Part shown: piece after piece, positions 7,978 through 17,818 of the stretch | Layout of the letters: every line of letters starts with the position of its first letter | Position numbering within the stretch: position 1 is the first letter of the stretch | Source: Umboniibacter marinipuniceus | GTDB taxonomy: Bacteria > Pseudomonadota > Gammaproteobacteria > Pseudomonadales > DSM-25080 | Reading direction: 5' to 3' | NCBI RefSeq assembly: GCF_003688415.1 | Contig: NZ_REFJ01000001.1 | Location: forward strand, 1-64,000 | DNA: 64,000 nucleotides | The notes under the pieces: generated by a model | Seen by the model: only the letters and a program-made list of their open reading frames with translations | What the model was told of the DNA's origin: nothing | Database searches by the model: none | Program-made: the position numbers and the translations under genes

Positions 7978-9249
7978 ATGAAATTAAGCCTAACAAGTAA
8001 GATCCTGCTGGCAATGGTTGCGGGTATAGCGCTCGGACTGCTGATGCAGCTACTCGGGAGCTTGTTCCCTGACAACCCAATCAGTACCTTCTACGGAGTG
8101 TGGCTGGCCGAAGGTCTCTTCAACATGGGCGGTCAGATCTTTGTCAACTCGCTCAAGCTGTTAGTGGTGCCTCTGGTTTTCGTTAGCTTGGTGTGTGGCA
8201 CCTCCTCATTGGGCGAAAATTCTCGAATGGGTGCCATTGCGTTCAGGACGGTTGGCCTCTACGTTATGACAACCTGTATTGCCATCACCCTGGCGTTATT
8301 CTTCGCAAACATTGTCAACCCAGGCGACGGCCTGGCACTTGAGCTGCCTGGAGCCGACGCGTTTAGCGCCAAAGAATCACCGCCACTCATCGATGTTGTA
8401 GTCGGCATGTTCCCAAGTAATCCTTTTGCGGCCATGGTTGAAGGTAATATGCTACAGGTTATCGTCTTCGCCATACTATTTGGCGTTGCGGTGTCTCAAG
8501 CGGGAGACTTTGGCAACCGAGTATCCGCCACCTTCAACAACTTCAACGAAGTGATCATGAAGATGGTCAATATCTTGATGAACTTCGCACCTTACGGTGT
8601 TTTCTGCCTGCTAGCTAAATTGTTCTTCACATTGGATGTTGGCGCCCTCGGTTCCTTATTTTGGTACATCGCCACCTTGGTATTCGTCCTACTTTTCCAA
8701 GCAACGTTTGTCTATGGTGGTTTAGTAAAGTTTGTTGCAGGCCTAAGCCCGCTGATGTTTTTCAAGAAGATGCGTCCGGCACTATCAATGGGCTTCTCTA
8801 CCGCAAGTTCAAACGCCACCATGCCAGTCACCATGGAAGTGGCTGAGGAAAAAATCGGCATTCACAACTCGGTGGCATCCTTTACCATTCCGCTTGGTGC
8901 AACCATCAATATGGACGGCACCGCTATTATGCAGGGCGTTGCCACCGTCTTTATTGCCCAAATCTACGGGATTGATATTGGTCTACTTGGCTACCTTACG
9001 GTGATTCTTACTGCCACCTTGGCGTCTATCGGCACCGCCGGAGTTCCGGGCGTAGGTTTAATCACACTATCCATGGTTTTACAGCAGGCCGGACTGCCCG
9101 TTGAAGGGGTCGCAATTATTCTCGGCGTAGACCGCCTATTGGATATGATTCGCACCGCCATTAATGTTTCCGGTGATGCCGCTGTCTCAACGGTGGTAGC
9201 AGTCAAAGAGAATAAGCTTGACCGCGAGCTGTTCAACAGGGCCAGCTAA
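7978..9249 (+). CDS. Dicarboxylate/amino acid:cation symporter (DAACS/SLC1 family)
   Basis: A 423-residue inner-membrane transporter related to GltP, DctA and SstT. Family signatures are visible: FSTASSNATMPVTM in hairpin 1, NMDGTAIMQGVA in helix 7 and GTAGVPGVGL in hairpin 2, followed by the helix-8 stretch containing VDRLLDMIRTAINVSGDA. These form the substrate and Na+/H+ sites. The sequence does not decide between glutamate/aspartate and C4-dicarboxylates. GAGG lies 7 nt before the ATG. Its last 4 bp overlap the convergent recG stop. Confidence 0.92.
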   Translation: MKLSLTSKILLAMVAGIALGLLMQLLGSLFPDNPISTFYGVWLAEGLFNMGGQIFVNSLKLLVVPLVFVSLVCGTSSLGENSRMGAIAFRTVGLYVMTTCIAITLALFFANIVNPGDGLALELPGADAFSAKESPPLIDVVVGMFPSNPFAAMVEGNMLQVIVFAILFGVAVSQAGDFGNRVSATFNNFNEVIMKMVNILMNFAPYGVFCLLAKLFFTLDVGALGSLFWYIATLVFVLLFQATFVYGGLVKFVAGLSPLMFFKKMRPALSMGFSTASSNATMPVTMEVAEEKIGIHNSVASFTIPLGATINMDGTAIMQGVATVFIAQIYGIDIGLLGYLTVILTATLASIGTAGVPGVGLITLSMVLQQAGLPVEGVAIILGVDRLLDMIRTAINVSGDAAVSTVVAVKENKLDRELFNRAS

Positions 9250-11339
9250 GCGTTAGCGAAAACTTCTGCTCCAGCGAGCCAGCGGTCTATTAGCGACTGC
9301 GCTCGCTCGGGGTATTGCTGCAGGAACTGCGCGGTTAATTCAGCCACATCGTCTAAGTGGTAGCTATCGCGCTCTAGATTCGCAATCTTAAAGCTGGCAT
9401 CTCCAGTCTGGCGAGTACCTAACAGCTCACCCGCACCGCGCAACTCAAGGTCTTTTTCCGCAATGACGAAACCATCGGTACTCTCGCGCATCACTCCCAG
9501 ACGCGCTTTACCGTTTTGAGATAGGGGTGTTGAGTACATCAGAATACAGAAACTTTCTCGTGTACCACGCCCCACTCGACCTCGCAGCTGATGAAGCTGA
9601 GACAGCCCTAAGCGCTCAGGGTTCTCAATAATCATAACGGAAGCATTGGGCACATCTACACCCACTTCAATTACTGTGGTAGCAACCAGCAAGTGATGCT
9701 TTTTAGCCTTAAAATCTGCCATTACCTGTGCCTTTTCACTGGCTTTCATTCGCCCATGCACTAACGCAATCGAAAGCGATGGCAGTGCCGCTTGAAGTAG
9801 CTGACAGGTTTCTTCAGCCGCTTCGGCCTCTACCGCTTCAGACTCATCAATTAAGGTGCAAACCCAGTAGGCCTGCTGACCACCAGCGCAGGCGGCATTG
9901 ACACGTTCAACAACCTCTTCGCGACGTTGATTGCTCACCAGTAAGGTTTGAATGGGAGTGCGTCCAGGTGGCAGCTCATCTATAACGGAGCAATCTAGAT
10001 CGGCATAGGCGGTCATGGCCAGCGTACGAGGAATGGGGGTAGCGGTCATGATCAGTTGGTGTGGCGCACAGCCACTTTCAATACCCCTTTGGCGCAACGC
10101 CAACCGCTGATCAACACCGAAGCGGTGCTGTTCGTCAATGACCGCAAGGGCGAGCTGATGATATACCACATCAGGCTGAAAGACCGCGTGAGTACCGACA
10201 ATCAGCTTAGCACTGCCATCGGCAATCTGAACCAGCGTCTCTCTGCGTTGCTTAACGCCAATCTTCCCCGCCAACCAAACAACCTCGACGCCCAAGGGCG
10301 CCAACCATTCCTTAAAGCTCAGGTAGTGCTGTTCGGCCAGAATTTCGGTTGGTGCCATCACTACGGCTTGCGAACCCTTAGCCACGGCATGGAGCGCGCT
10401 AATGACGGCCACAACCGTTTTGCCTGAACCTACATCACCCTGGACAAGCCTAAGCATTGCCTCAGTTCGATTCAGGTCGGCACTAATTTCACCCACTACT
10501 CGGGCCTGCGCATTAGTTAGCTGGAAACTCAACTGACCCAAAAAGCTGGCTTCGAGCTTTTCTGGCCGAGGCAATGCCAGCGCCCCCTCTCGACGGTACT
10601 CTGTACGAAGCTTCAGCATACTCAAGCGATGCGCAATCAATTCTTCGATCACTAGCCGTTGAATTGCTGGATGACTACCTTCGGTAAGATCCTGAGTGGA
10701 AACATCCGGGGTTGGTTTATGAATAAGTTGCAGCGCGGCACTCAGCGATGGCAGTCCTCGAGCGCTGGTCATTGAGACTGGTAAAAGTTGATCAACTTCA
10801 AGTGTTCCAAGGCGCTCAAGCGCTTGGTCGGCGAGACTCCGCATTCGTGCTTGAGGTAATCCGTCAGTGGTGGGATAAATGGCCGTCAGCCGATCCGCTA
10901 GCGGGGGCATCGCGTCACCCTCACTAACAATTTTCATCTCTGGGTGGTACATCTCTAGGCTAGAGGAGCCCCGACGGGCTTCGCCCCAAGCTTGCAAATT
11001 GGTTCCTGGCGTGAGTTGCTGCCTGAGGTTAGCGCCAAAACGAAAGAACCTTAGGGCAATTTGCCCCGAGCCATCTTTGACAACTATCCGCAATGCCCTG
11101 CGACGACCAAACACCACCTCACAGGAAACCACTTCGGCCTGAATGAGCACATGATCGCCAAGACGTATATGGCCAATTGGGCAAACTCGAGTTCGATCTT
11201 CATACCGTGCTGGCAAATGAAATAGTACATCTTGCAGCGAATGGATGTGAATCTTGGCAAGCTTTTCCGTCAGCGCCTTGCCTACTCCTTTCAGCTCGCT
11301 GACGGGGACCTGCGCTATTGAGGTTTGTTCAATGGACAT
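9246..11339 (-). CDS. recG: ATP-dependent DNA helicase RecG
   Basis: A 697-residue superfamily-2 helicase that reverses stalled forks and branch-migrates Holliday junctions. An N-terminal wedge (OB-type) domain covers about residues 10-150. The helicase core has Walker A GDVGSGKT at 301-308, DEQH at 402-405 and the SAT-like TATPIPRTLA. The C-terminal helicase half carries VATTVIEVGVDVPNA and QLRGRVGRG, the last being the TRG/QxxGRxGR region. Length matches E. coli (693). Its start overlaps the end of oxyR by 25 bp, so the two are cotranscribed, as in Pseudomonas where recG follows oxyR. Confidence 0.98.
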   Translation of the reverse strand: MSIEQTSIAQVPVSELKGVGKALTEKLAKIHIHSLQDVLFHLPARYEDRTRVCPIGHIRLGDHVLIQAEVVSCEVVFGRRRALRIVVKDGSGQIALRFFRFGANLRQQLTPGTNLQAWGEARRGSSSLEMYHPEMKIVSEGDAMPPLADRLTAIYPTTDGLPQARMRSLADQALERLGTLEVDQLLPVSMTSARGLPSLSAALQLIHKPTPDVSTQDLTEGSHPAIQRLVIEELIAHRLSMLKLRTEYRREGALALPRPEKLEASFLGQLSFQLTNAQARVVGEISADLNRTEAMLRLVQGDVGSGKTVVAVISALHAVAKGSQAVVMAPTEILAEQHYLSFKEWLAPLGVEVVWLAGKIGVKQRRETLVQIADGSAKLIVGTHAVFQPDVVYHQLALAVIDEQHRFGVDQRLALRQRGIESGCAPHQLIMTATPIPRTLAMTAYADLDCSVIDELPPGRTPIQTLLVSNQRREEVVERVNAACAGGQQAYWVCTLIDESEAVEAEAAEETCQLLQAALPSLSIALVHGRMKASEKAQVMADFKAKKHHLLVATTVIEVGVDVPNASVMIIENPERLGLSQLHQLRGRVGRGTRESFCILMYSTPLSQNGKARLGVMRESTDGFVIAEKDLELRGAGELLGTRQTGDASFKIANLERDSYHLDDVAELTAQFLQQYPERAQSLIDRWLAGAEVFANA

Positions 11340-12232
11340 AACAGCGCCGCTTGTTTTAGGGCCATCACCGCCTCGCGACGAGTGAAGCTTGCGCGATATG
11401 CCAGCGCAATCGTACGACTGGGATCTGGAGCAGTAAACGGCCGCACTTCCAACATTCCAGCTTGATAATTCGACAGATCAGCGGCACTAGCCGGGAGGAT
11501 AGTGATGCCGAGCCCCGACGCGACCATATGACGCAAGGTCTCAATGGAGCTACCCTCGCCACCTAGCATGGCATCTTTACGCCGCTCGAAGGATTGTTGG
11601 ATAACGGGATCAACCGCTAGCACCTGATCACGGAAACAGTGTCCGTCGCCCAAGAAGAGGATATTTTCGTTGGCAAGCTGAGCGGGAGCGATTTCAGCTT
11701 TTTCCGCTAATGGATGACCTGCCGGTAAGAGCACCACAAATCGTTCGTCATATAAAGGTTCTACAATCACATCGGGTTCTGAGAATGGCAGCGCAATGAT
11801 GATCACATCTAACGCGCCTTCTCTGAGTTGCTTACGGAGTACCGCGGTATAGTTTTCTTCAATTACCAGCGGCATCTTCGGTGCGATATCACGAAGCTGC
11901 GGTATACAGAATGGGAAGAGATAGGGCCCAACGGTGAGGATGGCGCCAACCTTAAGCGGTGAGGCTAGCTGATCCTGCCCCTGTTCAGCTAGCTGTTTAA
12001 TCTCTAACGCACCACTGAGTACTTTTCGAGCTTGCTGAGCTACCTGCTCGCCCACGGGCGTTAAGCTTACTTGATTTCGCGTTCGCTCGAATAAGGAGAC
12101 ATCTAACTCCTGCTCCAACTTTTTGATTGCGATACTCAACGTAGGCTGGCTCACAAAACACTTTTCCGCGGCGCGGCCGAAGTGTTGCTCCTCGGCAAGC
12201 GTGACGACATACCGTAATTCGTTTAAAGTCAT
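11315..12232 (-). CDS. oxyR: LysR-type peroxide regulator OxyR, lacking Cys208
   Basis: A 305-residue LysR-type regulator that is clearly OxyR. It has the N-terminal helix-turn-helix (residues 17-40, ending in VSQPTLSIAIKKLE), and the redox loop reads GDGHCFRDQ with Cys199, His198 and Arg201 at the E. coli numbering. In E. coli and Pseudomonas the second redox residue is Cys208; here the following residues are VLAVDPV and position 208 is Asp. The other cysteines are Cys25, Cys109 and Cys299. Disulfide activation through 199-208 is therefore impossible in its usual form. The gene is divergent from the epimerase-like gene (26 bp gap) and overlaps recG. Confidence 0.93.
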   Translation of the reverse strand: MTLNELRYVVTLAEEQHFGRAAEKCFVSQPTLSIAIKKLEQELDVSLFERTRNQVSLTPVGEQVAQQARKVLSGALEIKQLAEQGQDQLASPLKVGAILTVGPYLFPFCIPQLRDIAPKMPLVIEENYTAVLRKQLREGALDVIIIALPFSEPDVIVEPLYDERFVVLLPAGHPLAEKAEIAPAQLANENILFLGDGHCFRDQVLAVDPVIQQSFERRKDAMLGGEGSSIETLRHMVASGLGITILPASAADLSNYQAGMLEVRPFTAPDPSRTIALAYRASFTRREAVMALKQAALLCPLNKPQ

Positions 12233-12258
12233 GGCATCATCCGTATTGGGCTAGCATT

Positions 12259-13056
12259 ATGTTGAGTGGGAAAAACCTGTACCTTTTGGGATATGGTGAC
12301 ATATTACGACGCGTGTATCACCTGCAAAAACCGATAGCTAATCGTATCATTACCTTTAGTCGCAATATTGATCAGCACCCTGAGCCAGAAAACGCCATCG
12401 CTGCCGAGCTAGGCACTGGCCGTGATTGGCAATTGCCTCATCAGGACGAACAGTCAGTTGTCATATATACGCCCACGCCTTCCGAGCGATCCATTGCTGG
12501 CTATCAGCAGGGCTATATTAAAAGTTGTGAAGAGCTACTTGGCCGGCTAAAGCCAACGACGTGGCTAATTTTAGTTTCCAGTACTCGGGTATATCGAGGG
12601 CAGCAACTCAGTATCGTCGACGATACCACCCAACCATTAGCGGCCGATGAATTTGGGCAGGTATTAATTGATATGGAGGCGCTTGTCACCGCCAACCATG
12701 CCAACACGATTATTGTCCGCCCCAGCGGAATTTATGGCCGCTCTACCGCTCGATGGGAGCGCCTCATGGAACACCCTGAGCTCACTGGAAATAGGCTGGG
12801 CAACCGCATTCATGCCGACGACCTAGCGCGGTTCCTTAGCTTTCTTATCGACAAGATTCCAGCGTGCAAGACTAATCAGTTCATTGTGACCGACGGCGAA
12901 CCCGCTAGTGAGTCGCAGGTTGTGGATTATCTCTTAGGCTTAACGAGGGATCTTCCCTCCGAGGGTATCGCGCTACAAGCAACGGCTTTGACGAAGAGTG
13001 GCTTCGAGCTGCATTACCCTAGCTACCGCAAGGGCTTGCTAGCGCTTAAACGCTAG
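12259..13056 (+). CDS. NAD-dependent epimerase/dehydratase-like protein (YeeZ type)
   Basis: A 265-residue extended short-chain dehydrogenase-like protein. The N-terminal motif [12 protein letters not shown] occupies the place of the Rossmann GxGxxG but is only partly conserved, as in YeeZ-type proteins. Later family features are [10 protein letters not shown] (the beta strand and Ser/Thr near the active site), VRPSGIYGR and [10 protein letters not shown]. The catalytic YxxxK is not evident, so an enzymatic role is uncertain. It starts 26 bp from oxyR on the opposite strand with no clear ribosome site, and its last 11 bp overlap the convergent ridA within a perfect palindrome. Confidence 0.65.
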   Translation: MLSGKNLYLLGYGDILRRVYHLQKPIANRIITFSRNIDQHPEPENAIAAELGTGRDWQLPHQDEQSVVIYTPTPSERSIAGYQQGYIKSCEELLGRLKPTTWLILVSSTRVYRGQQLSIVDDTTQPLAADEFGQVLIDMEALVTANHANTIIVRPSGIYGRSTARWERLMEHPELTGNRLGNRIHADDLARFLSFLIDKIPACKTNQFIVTDGEPASESQVVDYLLGLTRDLPSEGIALQATALTKSGFELHYPSYRKGLLALKR

Positions 13057-13059
13057 CAA
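13036..13059. repeat. Perfect palindrome covering the overlapping ends of two convergent genes
   Basis: TTGCTAGCG (13036-13044) and CGCTAGCAA (13051-13059) form a 9-bp perfect stem with a 6-nt loop. The stop codons of the epimerase-like gene (TAG, 13054-13056) and of ridA (TAA on the minus strand, 13046-13048) both lie inside it. No T-run follows on either strand, so it could be a two-way hairpin that stabilises or ends both mRNAs rather than a standard intrinsic terminator. Confidence 0.55.
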
Positions 13060-13429
13060 CACCATCCGCTTCAATCCTAGCGCCTTTCGGCAATTGCGCA
13101 ACGCCAATCGCAGCGCGAGCTGGATAGGGTTGTTCGAAGTACTGAGCCATAATTTCATTCACCGTAGCGAAGTGTGAAAGGTCAGTTAAAAAGATGTTTA
13201 GCTTAACGATGTGATTGATTGACCCACCAGCCGCTTCCATCACCGCACTCAAGTTTTTGAACACTTGGTGGGTTTCAGCTTCAAAGGAGTCATCCACCAT
13301 CTCCATGGTGGTTGGATTCAGAGGGATCTGCCCGGAAAGGTAAACAGTATTGCCAACTTTCACGGCCTGAGAATAGGTGCCAATAGCAGCTGGTGCGTTT
13401 TCAGTTGAAACGATTGATCGGTTTGACAT
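13046..13429 (-). CDS. ridA: RidA family enamine/imine deaminase
   Basis: A 127-residue protein of the YjgF/YER057c/UK114 family. RidA trimers hydrolyse reactive 2-aminoacrylate and other enamines formed by PLP enzymes. The catalytic Arg105 (in PARAAIGV) and Glu120 (ARIEAD) are present at the E. coli positions, together with the GTYSQAV and LSGQIPLNP segments. It follows spoT by 9 bp in the same direction, as in many gammaproteobacteria, so it is probably the last gene of the gmk-rpoZ-spoT operon. Confidence 0.96.
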   Translation of the reverse strand: MSNRSIVSTENAPAAIGTYSQAVKVGNTVYLSGQIPLNPTTMEMVDDSFEAETHQVFKNLSAVMEAAGGSINHIVKLNIFLTDLSHFATVNEIMAQYFEQPYPARAAIGVAQLPKGARIEADGVASV

Positions 13430-13438
13430 GGGGTATCC

Positions 13439-15574
13439 TTATTTTTTTCGACCCGACTTCAGTACCCAGGACTTCCGGTGTACTCGGCGAAGTATTGAGG
13501 CCAAGTGTACTCGACTCTTCACACCCACCGTCAAGTTAATAATGGCATAACCCGCATCCTTTTCAGCTATATCAACTCGGTCAATATTGCCGCCCTCTTC
13601 GGCTAACAGTGCTGCTAGGCTAGCAAAGACGCCGCGAATATTTTCGACTTCAACACGAATGTCCGCTAAGTACTCACCAGTGACCTCCCCAGACCAGGCT
13701 ACCGGCGTTAGCTCGCCAGACTTACCACGAACCTCATTGAGGTTATGACAATCATCGCGGTGAACGACCACTCCCTTCCCGGGACTGATGCGCCCGATAA
13801 TTTGATCACCAGGAATGGGTCGGCAGCAACCCGCAAAGCTCATCACCATGCCTTCGCTATCACTCACCAGCAAGGGTACTTCACCTACGTCCTTCAACTC
13901 ACCTTCGGCGCTTGTTGCCATTAACTGCTGAGCCATTACAAAGGGAATATGATTTCCTAGGCCAATCTCCTCGAATAACGCATTAGCATCGGCGAGCTGA
14001 TGTTGTTCAAGTACACGCTGTATCTCCTGCGGATCAATTTCATCAACCGTCTTCTGATAGGCTTGAAGCGTACGATTAAGCATCCGCTTTCCTAACACCA
14101 CGGACTCACTGACACGCTGGGTCTTTAAGAAGTGGCGAATGGCTGAGCGGGCTTTACCGGTGGCCACGAAATCCAGCCAAGCCGGATTGGGCTGTCCACC
14201 AGGGGAGGTAATAATCTGCACGTGCTGACCACTTTCTAGCACCTGCGATAGTGGTGAGAGGCGATTGTTAATGCGAGCGGCAACACAACGGTCACCTACG
14301 CCAGTGTGCACCGCATAGGCAAAGTCCACGGCCGTTGCGCCCTGAGGAAGTTCAATAATTTTACCCTTCGGGGTAAAGACATAGACTTCATCGGGGAACA
14401 AATCAACTTTAACGTGCTCAATAAATTCCAGCGGGTTACCTGCCTGCTGCTGAAGCTGCAGTAGACCTTGCACCCAATCACGAGCGCGAGTGTGCGGGGC
14501 TAAGTCGTCTTCGTCGGAGGTTTTATACAGCGAATGTGAGGCAATACCATGATTCGCCATAGTGTCCATTTCAGCGGTACGGATTTGCACCTCGATAGGT
14601 ACGCCATGCATGCCAATCAGCACCGTGTGAAGTGATTGATAGCCATTGGTCTTGGGGATAGCAATATACTCTTTGAACGCACCCGGAACCGGTTTGTAAA
14701 GGTTATGAATACAGCCTAACACACGATAGCATTGGTCAACGGACTGGGTAACAATACGAAACGCATAAACATCCATGATCTCCGTAAACGACTTATGCTT
14801 TGACTTCATCTTTTGATAAATTGACCAGAGGTGTTTCTCTCGGCCACTCACCATTACCTCGTGTCCCTCGCGCTGTAAACACTGCTGCAACGCGTCCGTA
14901 ATCTTAGAAACAATCTCATTTCTATTACCACGAACTGAGCGGATAGCGGCATCAATACGTGTCGCGCGGACAGGGTGCATGGCATAAAAGCCCCTATCCT
15001 CAAGCTCTAATCGGATATCATTCATTCCCAAACGATGGGCTATGGGGGCATAGATATCCAGCGTCTCGCGCGCGATGCGACGACCTTTCTCGGGCTTTAA
15101 CGCACCCAGCGTTCTCATATTATGGAGTCGATCCGCTAGTTTAACCAGAATAACTCGGATATCTCGGGCCATCGCCATGGCCATCTTTTGAAAGTTCTCA
15201 GCCTGCATTTCCGCGCGGCTGCTGAATTCAATCTGGGTCAGCTTAGATACGCCATCGACAAGATCAGCGACGGCGCCACCGAACTGTTGCGAGAGTGCAT
15301 CCTTGGGAATTCCGGTATCTTCGATGACATCATGCAGCATTGCCGCCATGAGACTCTCAGGATCCATATGCATGTCGGCGAGAATATTCGCGACCGCTAG
15401 GGGGTGTGTGACGTAGGGCTCGCCACTGCGGCGAGTTTGCCCATCATGCGCTTGTTGGGCATAAAAATAAGCCCGCCTTACGCTCTGGACGCGTTCAGCG
15501 GGCAAATAATTTTCTAGCTTATCGGTAAGCTCGTCAATAGTGATTGGCTTGTCACTTACCAGTGTGCTAGACAT
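13439..15574 (-). CDS. spoT: (p)ppGpp hydrolase SpoT with altered synthetase motif
   Basis: A 711-residue RelA/SpoT homologue. The hydrolase HD domain is intact: His57, His81-Asp82, Glu85-Asp86, Asp148 and Asn152. The synthetase domain keeps GREKH (244-248), Asp268 and Glu328. Its RxKD motif, in E. coli SpoT within the segment before DYIAIPK, is Ala299-Phe-Lys-Glu302 here, and the usual AAHW is replaced by ASHS (345-348). A TGS domain (around 405-465) and a C-terminal ACT domain follow. These changes suggest weak or absent (p)ppGpp synthesis with hydrolysis retained. The start codon overlaps the rpoZ stop by one base (TAATG). Context gmk-rpoZ-spoT-ridA is canonical. Confidence 0.97.
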   Translation of the reverse strand: MSSTLVSDKPITIDELTDKLENYLPAERVQSVRRAYFYAQQAHDGQTRRSGEPYVTHPLAVANILADMHMDPESLMAAMLHDVIEDTGIPKDALSQQFGGAVADLVDGVSKLTQIEFSSRAEMQAENFQKMAMAMARDIRVILVKLADRLHNMRTLGALKPEKGRRIARETLDIYAPIAHRLGMNDIRLELEDRGFYAMHPVRATRIDAAIRSVRGNRNEIVSKITDALQQCLQREGHEVMVSGREKHLWSIYQKMKSKHKSFTEIMDVYAFRIVTQSVDQCYRVLGCIHNLYKPVPGAFKEYIAIPKTNGYQSLHTVLIGMHGVPIEVQIRTAEMDTMANHGIASHSLYKTSDEDDLAPHTRARDWVQGLLQLQQQAGNPLEFIEHVKVDLFPDEVYVFTPKGKIIELPQGATAVDFAYAVHTGVGDRCVAARINNRLSPLSQVLESGQHVQIITSPGGQPNPAWLDFVATGKARSAIRHFLKTQRVSESVVLGKRMLNRTLQAYQKTVDEIDPQEIQRVLEQHQLADANALFEEIGLGNHIPFVMAQQLMATSAEGELKDVGEVPLLVSDSEGMVMSFAGCCRPIPGDQIIGRISPGKGVVVHRDDCHNLNEVRGKSGELTPVAWSGEVTGEYLADIRVEVENIRGVFASLAALLAEEGGNIDRVDIAEKDAGYAIINLTVGVKSRVHLASILRRVHRKSWVLKSGRKK

Positions 15575-15798
15575 TAGAACTCGACAGCAGGCTGCTCGTC
15601 GTCGTCTAAAATATCTGCGGTGACGTAACCTTCCGCAATTTCACGCAAGGCGATAACGGTTGGCTTGTCGTTCTCAAATGCCACATAAGGCTCTTGACCT
15701 TCAACGGCAATTTGGCGAGCGCGCTTGCTGCTAACCATAACCAATTCAAAGCGGTTCTTAACGTTATCTAAACAGTCTTCTACGGTGATACGTGCCAT
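15574..15798 (-). CDS. rpoZ: RNA polymerase omega subunit RpoZ
   Basis: A 74-residue omega subunit with the conserved [10 protein letters not shown] start, the [13 protein letters not shown] helix and the ALREIAEG segment that contacts the beta-prime subunit. It helps assemble RNA polymerase and, in E. coli, forms part of ppGpp site 1, which fits its place directly before spoT. The acidic tail (DILDDDEQ) is typical. It lies 74 bp downstream of gmk, with one base shared with spoT. Confidence 0.98.
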   Translation of the reverse strand: MARITVEDCLDNVKNRFELVMVSSKRARQIAVEGQEPYVAFENDKPTVIALREIAEGYVTADILDDDEQPAVEF

Positions 15799-15872
15799 GG
15801 GAATTTCCTAATAATTCTGCAGAGTTTCTTAAGCAACTCGTCAGTTGCTTACCAATAGTACTTTGTTAGCGG

Positions 15873-16580
<708 letters not shown>

Positions 16581-16618
16581 TCAACGCAGCTACCATCTTG
16601 ACGGCTTATTGTTGAATT

Positions 16619-16646
16619 TTGATAAATCGCAGAGACTCGATACACT
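16619..16646 (+). promoter_or_regulatory. Predicted promoter of the barrel gene at 16675
   Basis: TTGATA (16619-16624), a 16-bp spacer and TACACT (16641-16646) sit about 29 bp before the ATG. This would give a very short leader, with the AGGGA ribosome site at 16664-16668. Confidence 0.45.
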
Positions 16647-16674
16647 CAAATAAAAGGCATGCTAGGGAACGGGA

Positions 16675-17796
16675 ATGAAACTTGCGCTATTTTTGGTTGG
16701 CTCTGCACTACTCAGTTACTCAGCACTCGCACAACCCACCTGTCCCACTGAGGTTGAGCCTGAGGTAACTACCAAGCAACAGGACTTGGCAAGATGCGAA
16801 GGTGAACAGGGGGTAGCCGCGCGCGAGTCCGCAGCAACCAGTGTTAGCTACGAATCCGTAAACCCCAATTCAAATAGCTATCATGAGCCACGATGGAGTG
16901 ATTTTTTACCCATTCTGGGAAAAGAGGCTAGGGAGCGAGGCTATGTTCTACCCCTACCTTTTGGCATTTCGGCGGTAGCATTTACCCAACGCCAGCCTTT
17001 CCTTGTCACCAATATTGGTATTGAATTTGCCGGTTACGAAAGCAATATCGTCAATGGTATTGTTGATCAAGTTCTTACCCCCGAAAACCTGCGAGTTTCA
17101 GATCAAACACTAAATTTTCGCTTTGACACCTGGATTCTGCCATTTTGGAATGTGTATGGCATCCTGGGAAAGACTCAGGGGTCCGCCGAGCTAGACCTCA
17201 GGCTCAGCGCTAATAGTGAACTCAATGTTCCCACGGTACTGCTAGCGACCCAGGAAATAGGTGGCGGCCCATTAGTCTCAGGGCCAAATCGCTGTAGCAA
17301 TCTCAACCTGAATTATAGTGGCAACACTAGCTTCCCCGGGGGGGCTTGTGTCGTCAGCTTGAACGCCAATAAGGTCTACCCTACCCGCCTAGACTTTCAT
17401 GGAAATGTGTACGGCTACGGCACCACTATAGCAGGCGGCTACGGTGACTTCTTTGGCATGTTTGATGTGAACTACACGGAAGCTGATATTAATATCGCCC
17501 GTGAAAGATCAGAGCAAACCGTCTACTCTTCGCGACTTGGCTGGAATGGCACGGTAGGAGCTTGGAGCGGACAAGTGTGGGTAGGGGCAATGAAACAGCG
17601 CATCAAACAGGTATTGATCGTTGATGTTCCAGACACTCCCATTGCAGCAATTATTAGTCAGGAAGTGAGCTCACCCTATAGCTACCTCATTGGCGGCTCT
17701 TGGAACATCACTCCCGAATGGCAAATCATTGCCGAAAGTAGCTTTCTGTTTTCAGATCGGCAGCAGTTTATGATTCAGGGTTCTTATCGGTTCTAA
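16675..17796 (+). CDS. Predicted outer-membrane beta-barrel protein, unknown function
   Basis: A 373-residue secreted protein with a clear signal peptide (MKLALFLVGSALLSYSALAQ, cleavage after ALA). The mature N-terminus has two cysteines (CPT and ARCEG) in a polar linker of about 60 residues. Alternating beta strands follow, and the protein ends in a phenylalanine (QGSYRF), the usual C-terminal signal of outer-membrane barrels. A second cysteine pair (RCSNLN and GACVVS, about residues 211-228) lies in what looks like a surface loop. I do not recognise the family. It is divergent from gmk and convergent with yicC, with its own promoter, and is probably monocistronic. Confidence 0.6.
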   Translation: MKLALFLVGSALLSYSALAQPTCPTEVEPEVTTKQQDLARCEGEQGVAARESAATSVSYESVNPNSNSYHEPRWSDFLPILGKEARERGYVLPLPFGISAVAFTQRQPFLVTNIGIEFAGYESNIVNGIVDQVLTPENLRVSDQTLNFRFDTWILPFWNVYGILGKTQGSAELDLRLSANSELNVPTVLLATQEIGGGPLVSGPNRCSNLNLNYSGNTSFPGGACVVSLNANKVYPTRLDFHGNVYGYGTTIAGGYGDFFGMFDVNYTEADINIARERSEQTVYSSRLGWNGTVGAWSGQVWVGAMKQRIKQVLIVDVPDTPIAAIISQEVSSPYSYLIGGSWNITPEWQIIAESSFLFSDRQQFMIQGSYRF

Positions 17797-17818
17797 CCAA
17801 GTAACCCCTGGCGCGAGC

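Noticed and set aside
10056-10427. A 123-codon frame antisense to recG
   Set aside because: It lies entirely opposite the conserved RecG helicase motifs and has no start signal.
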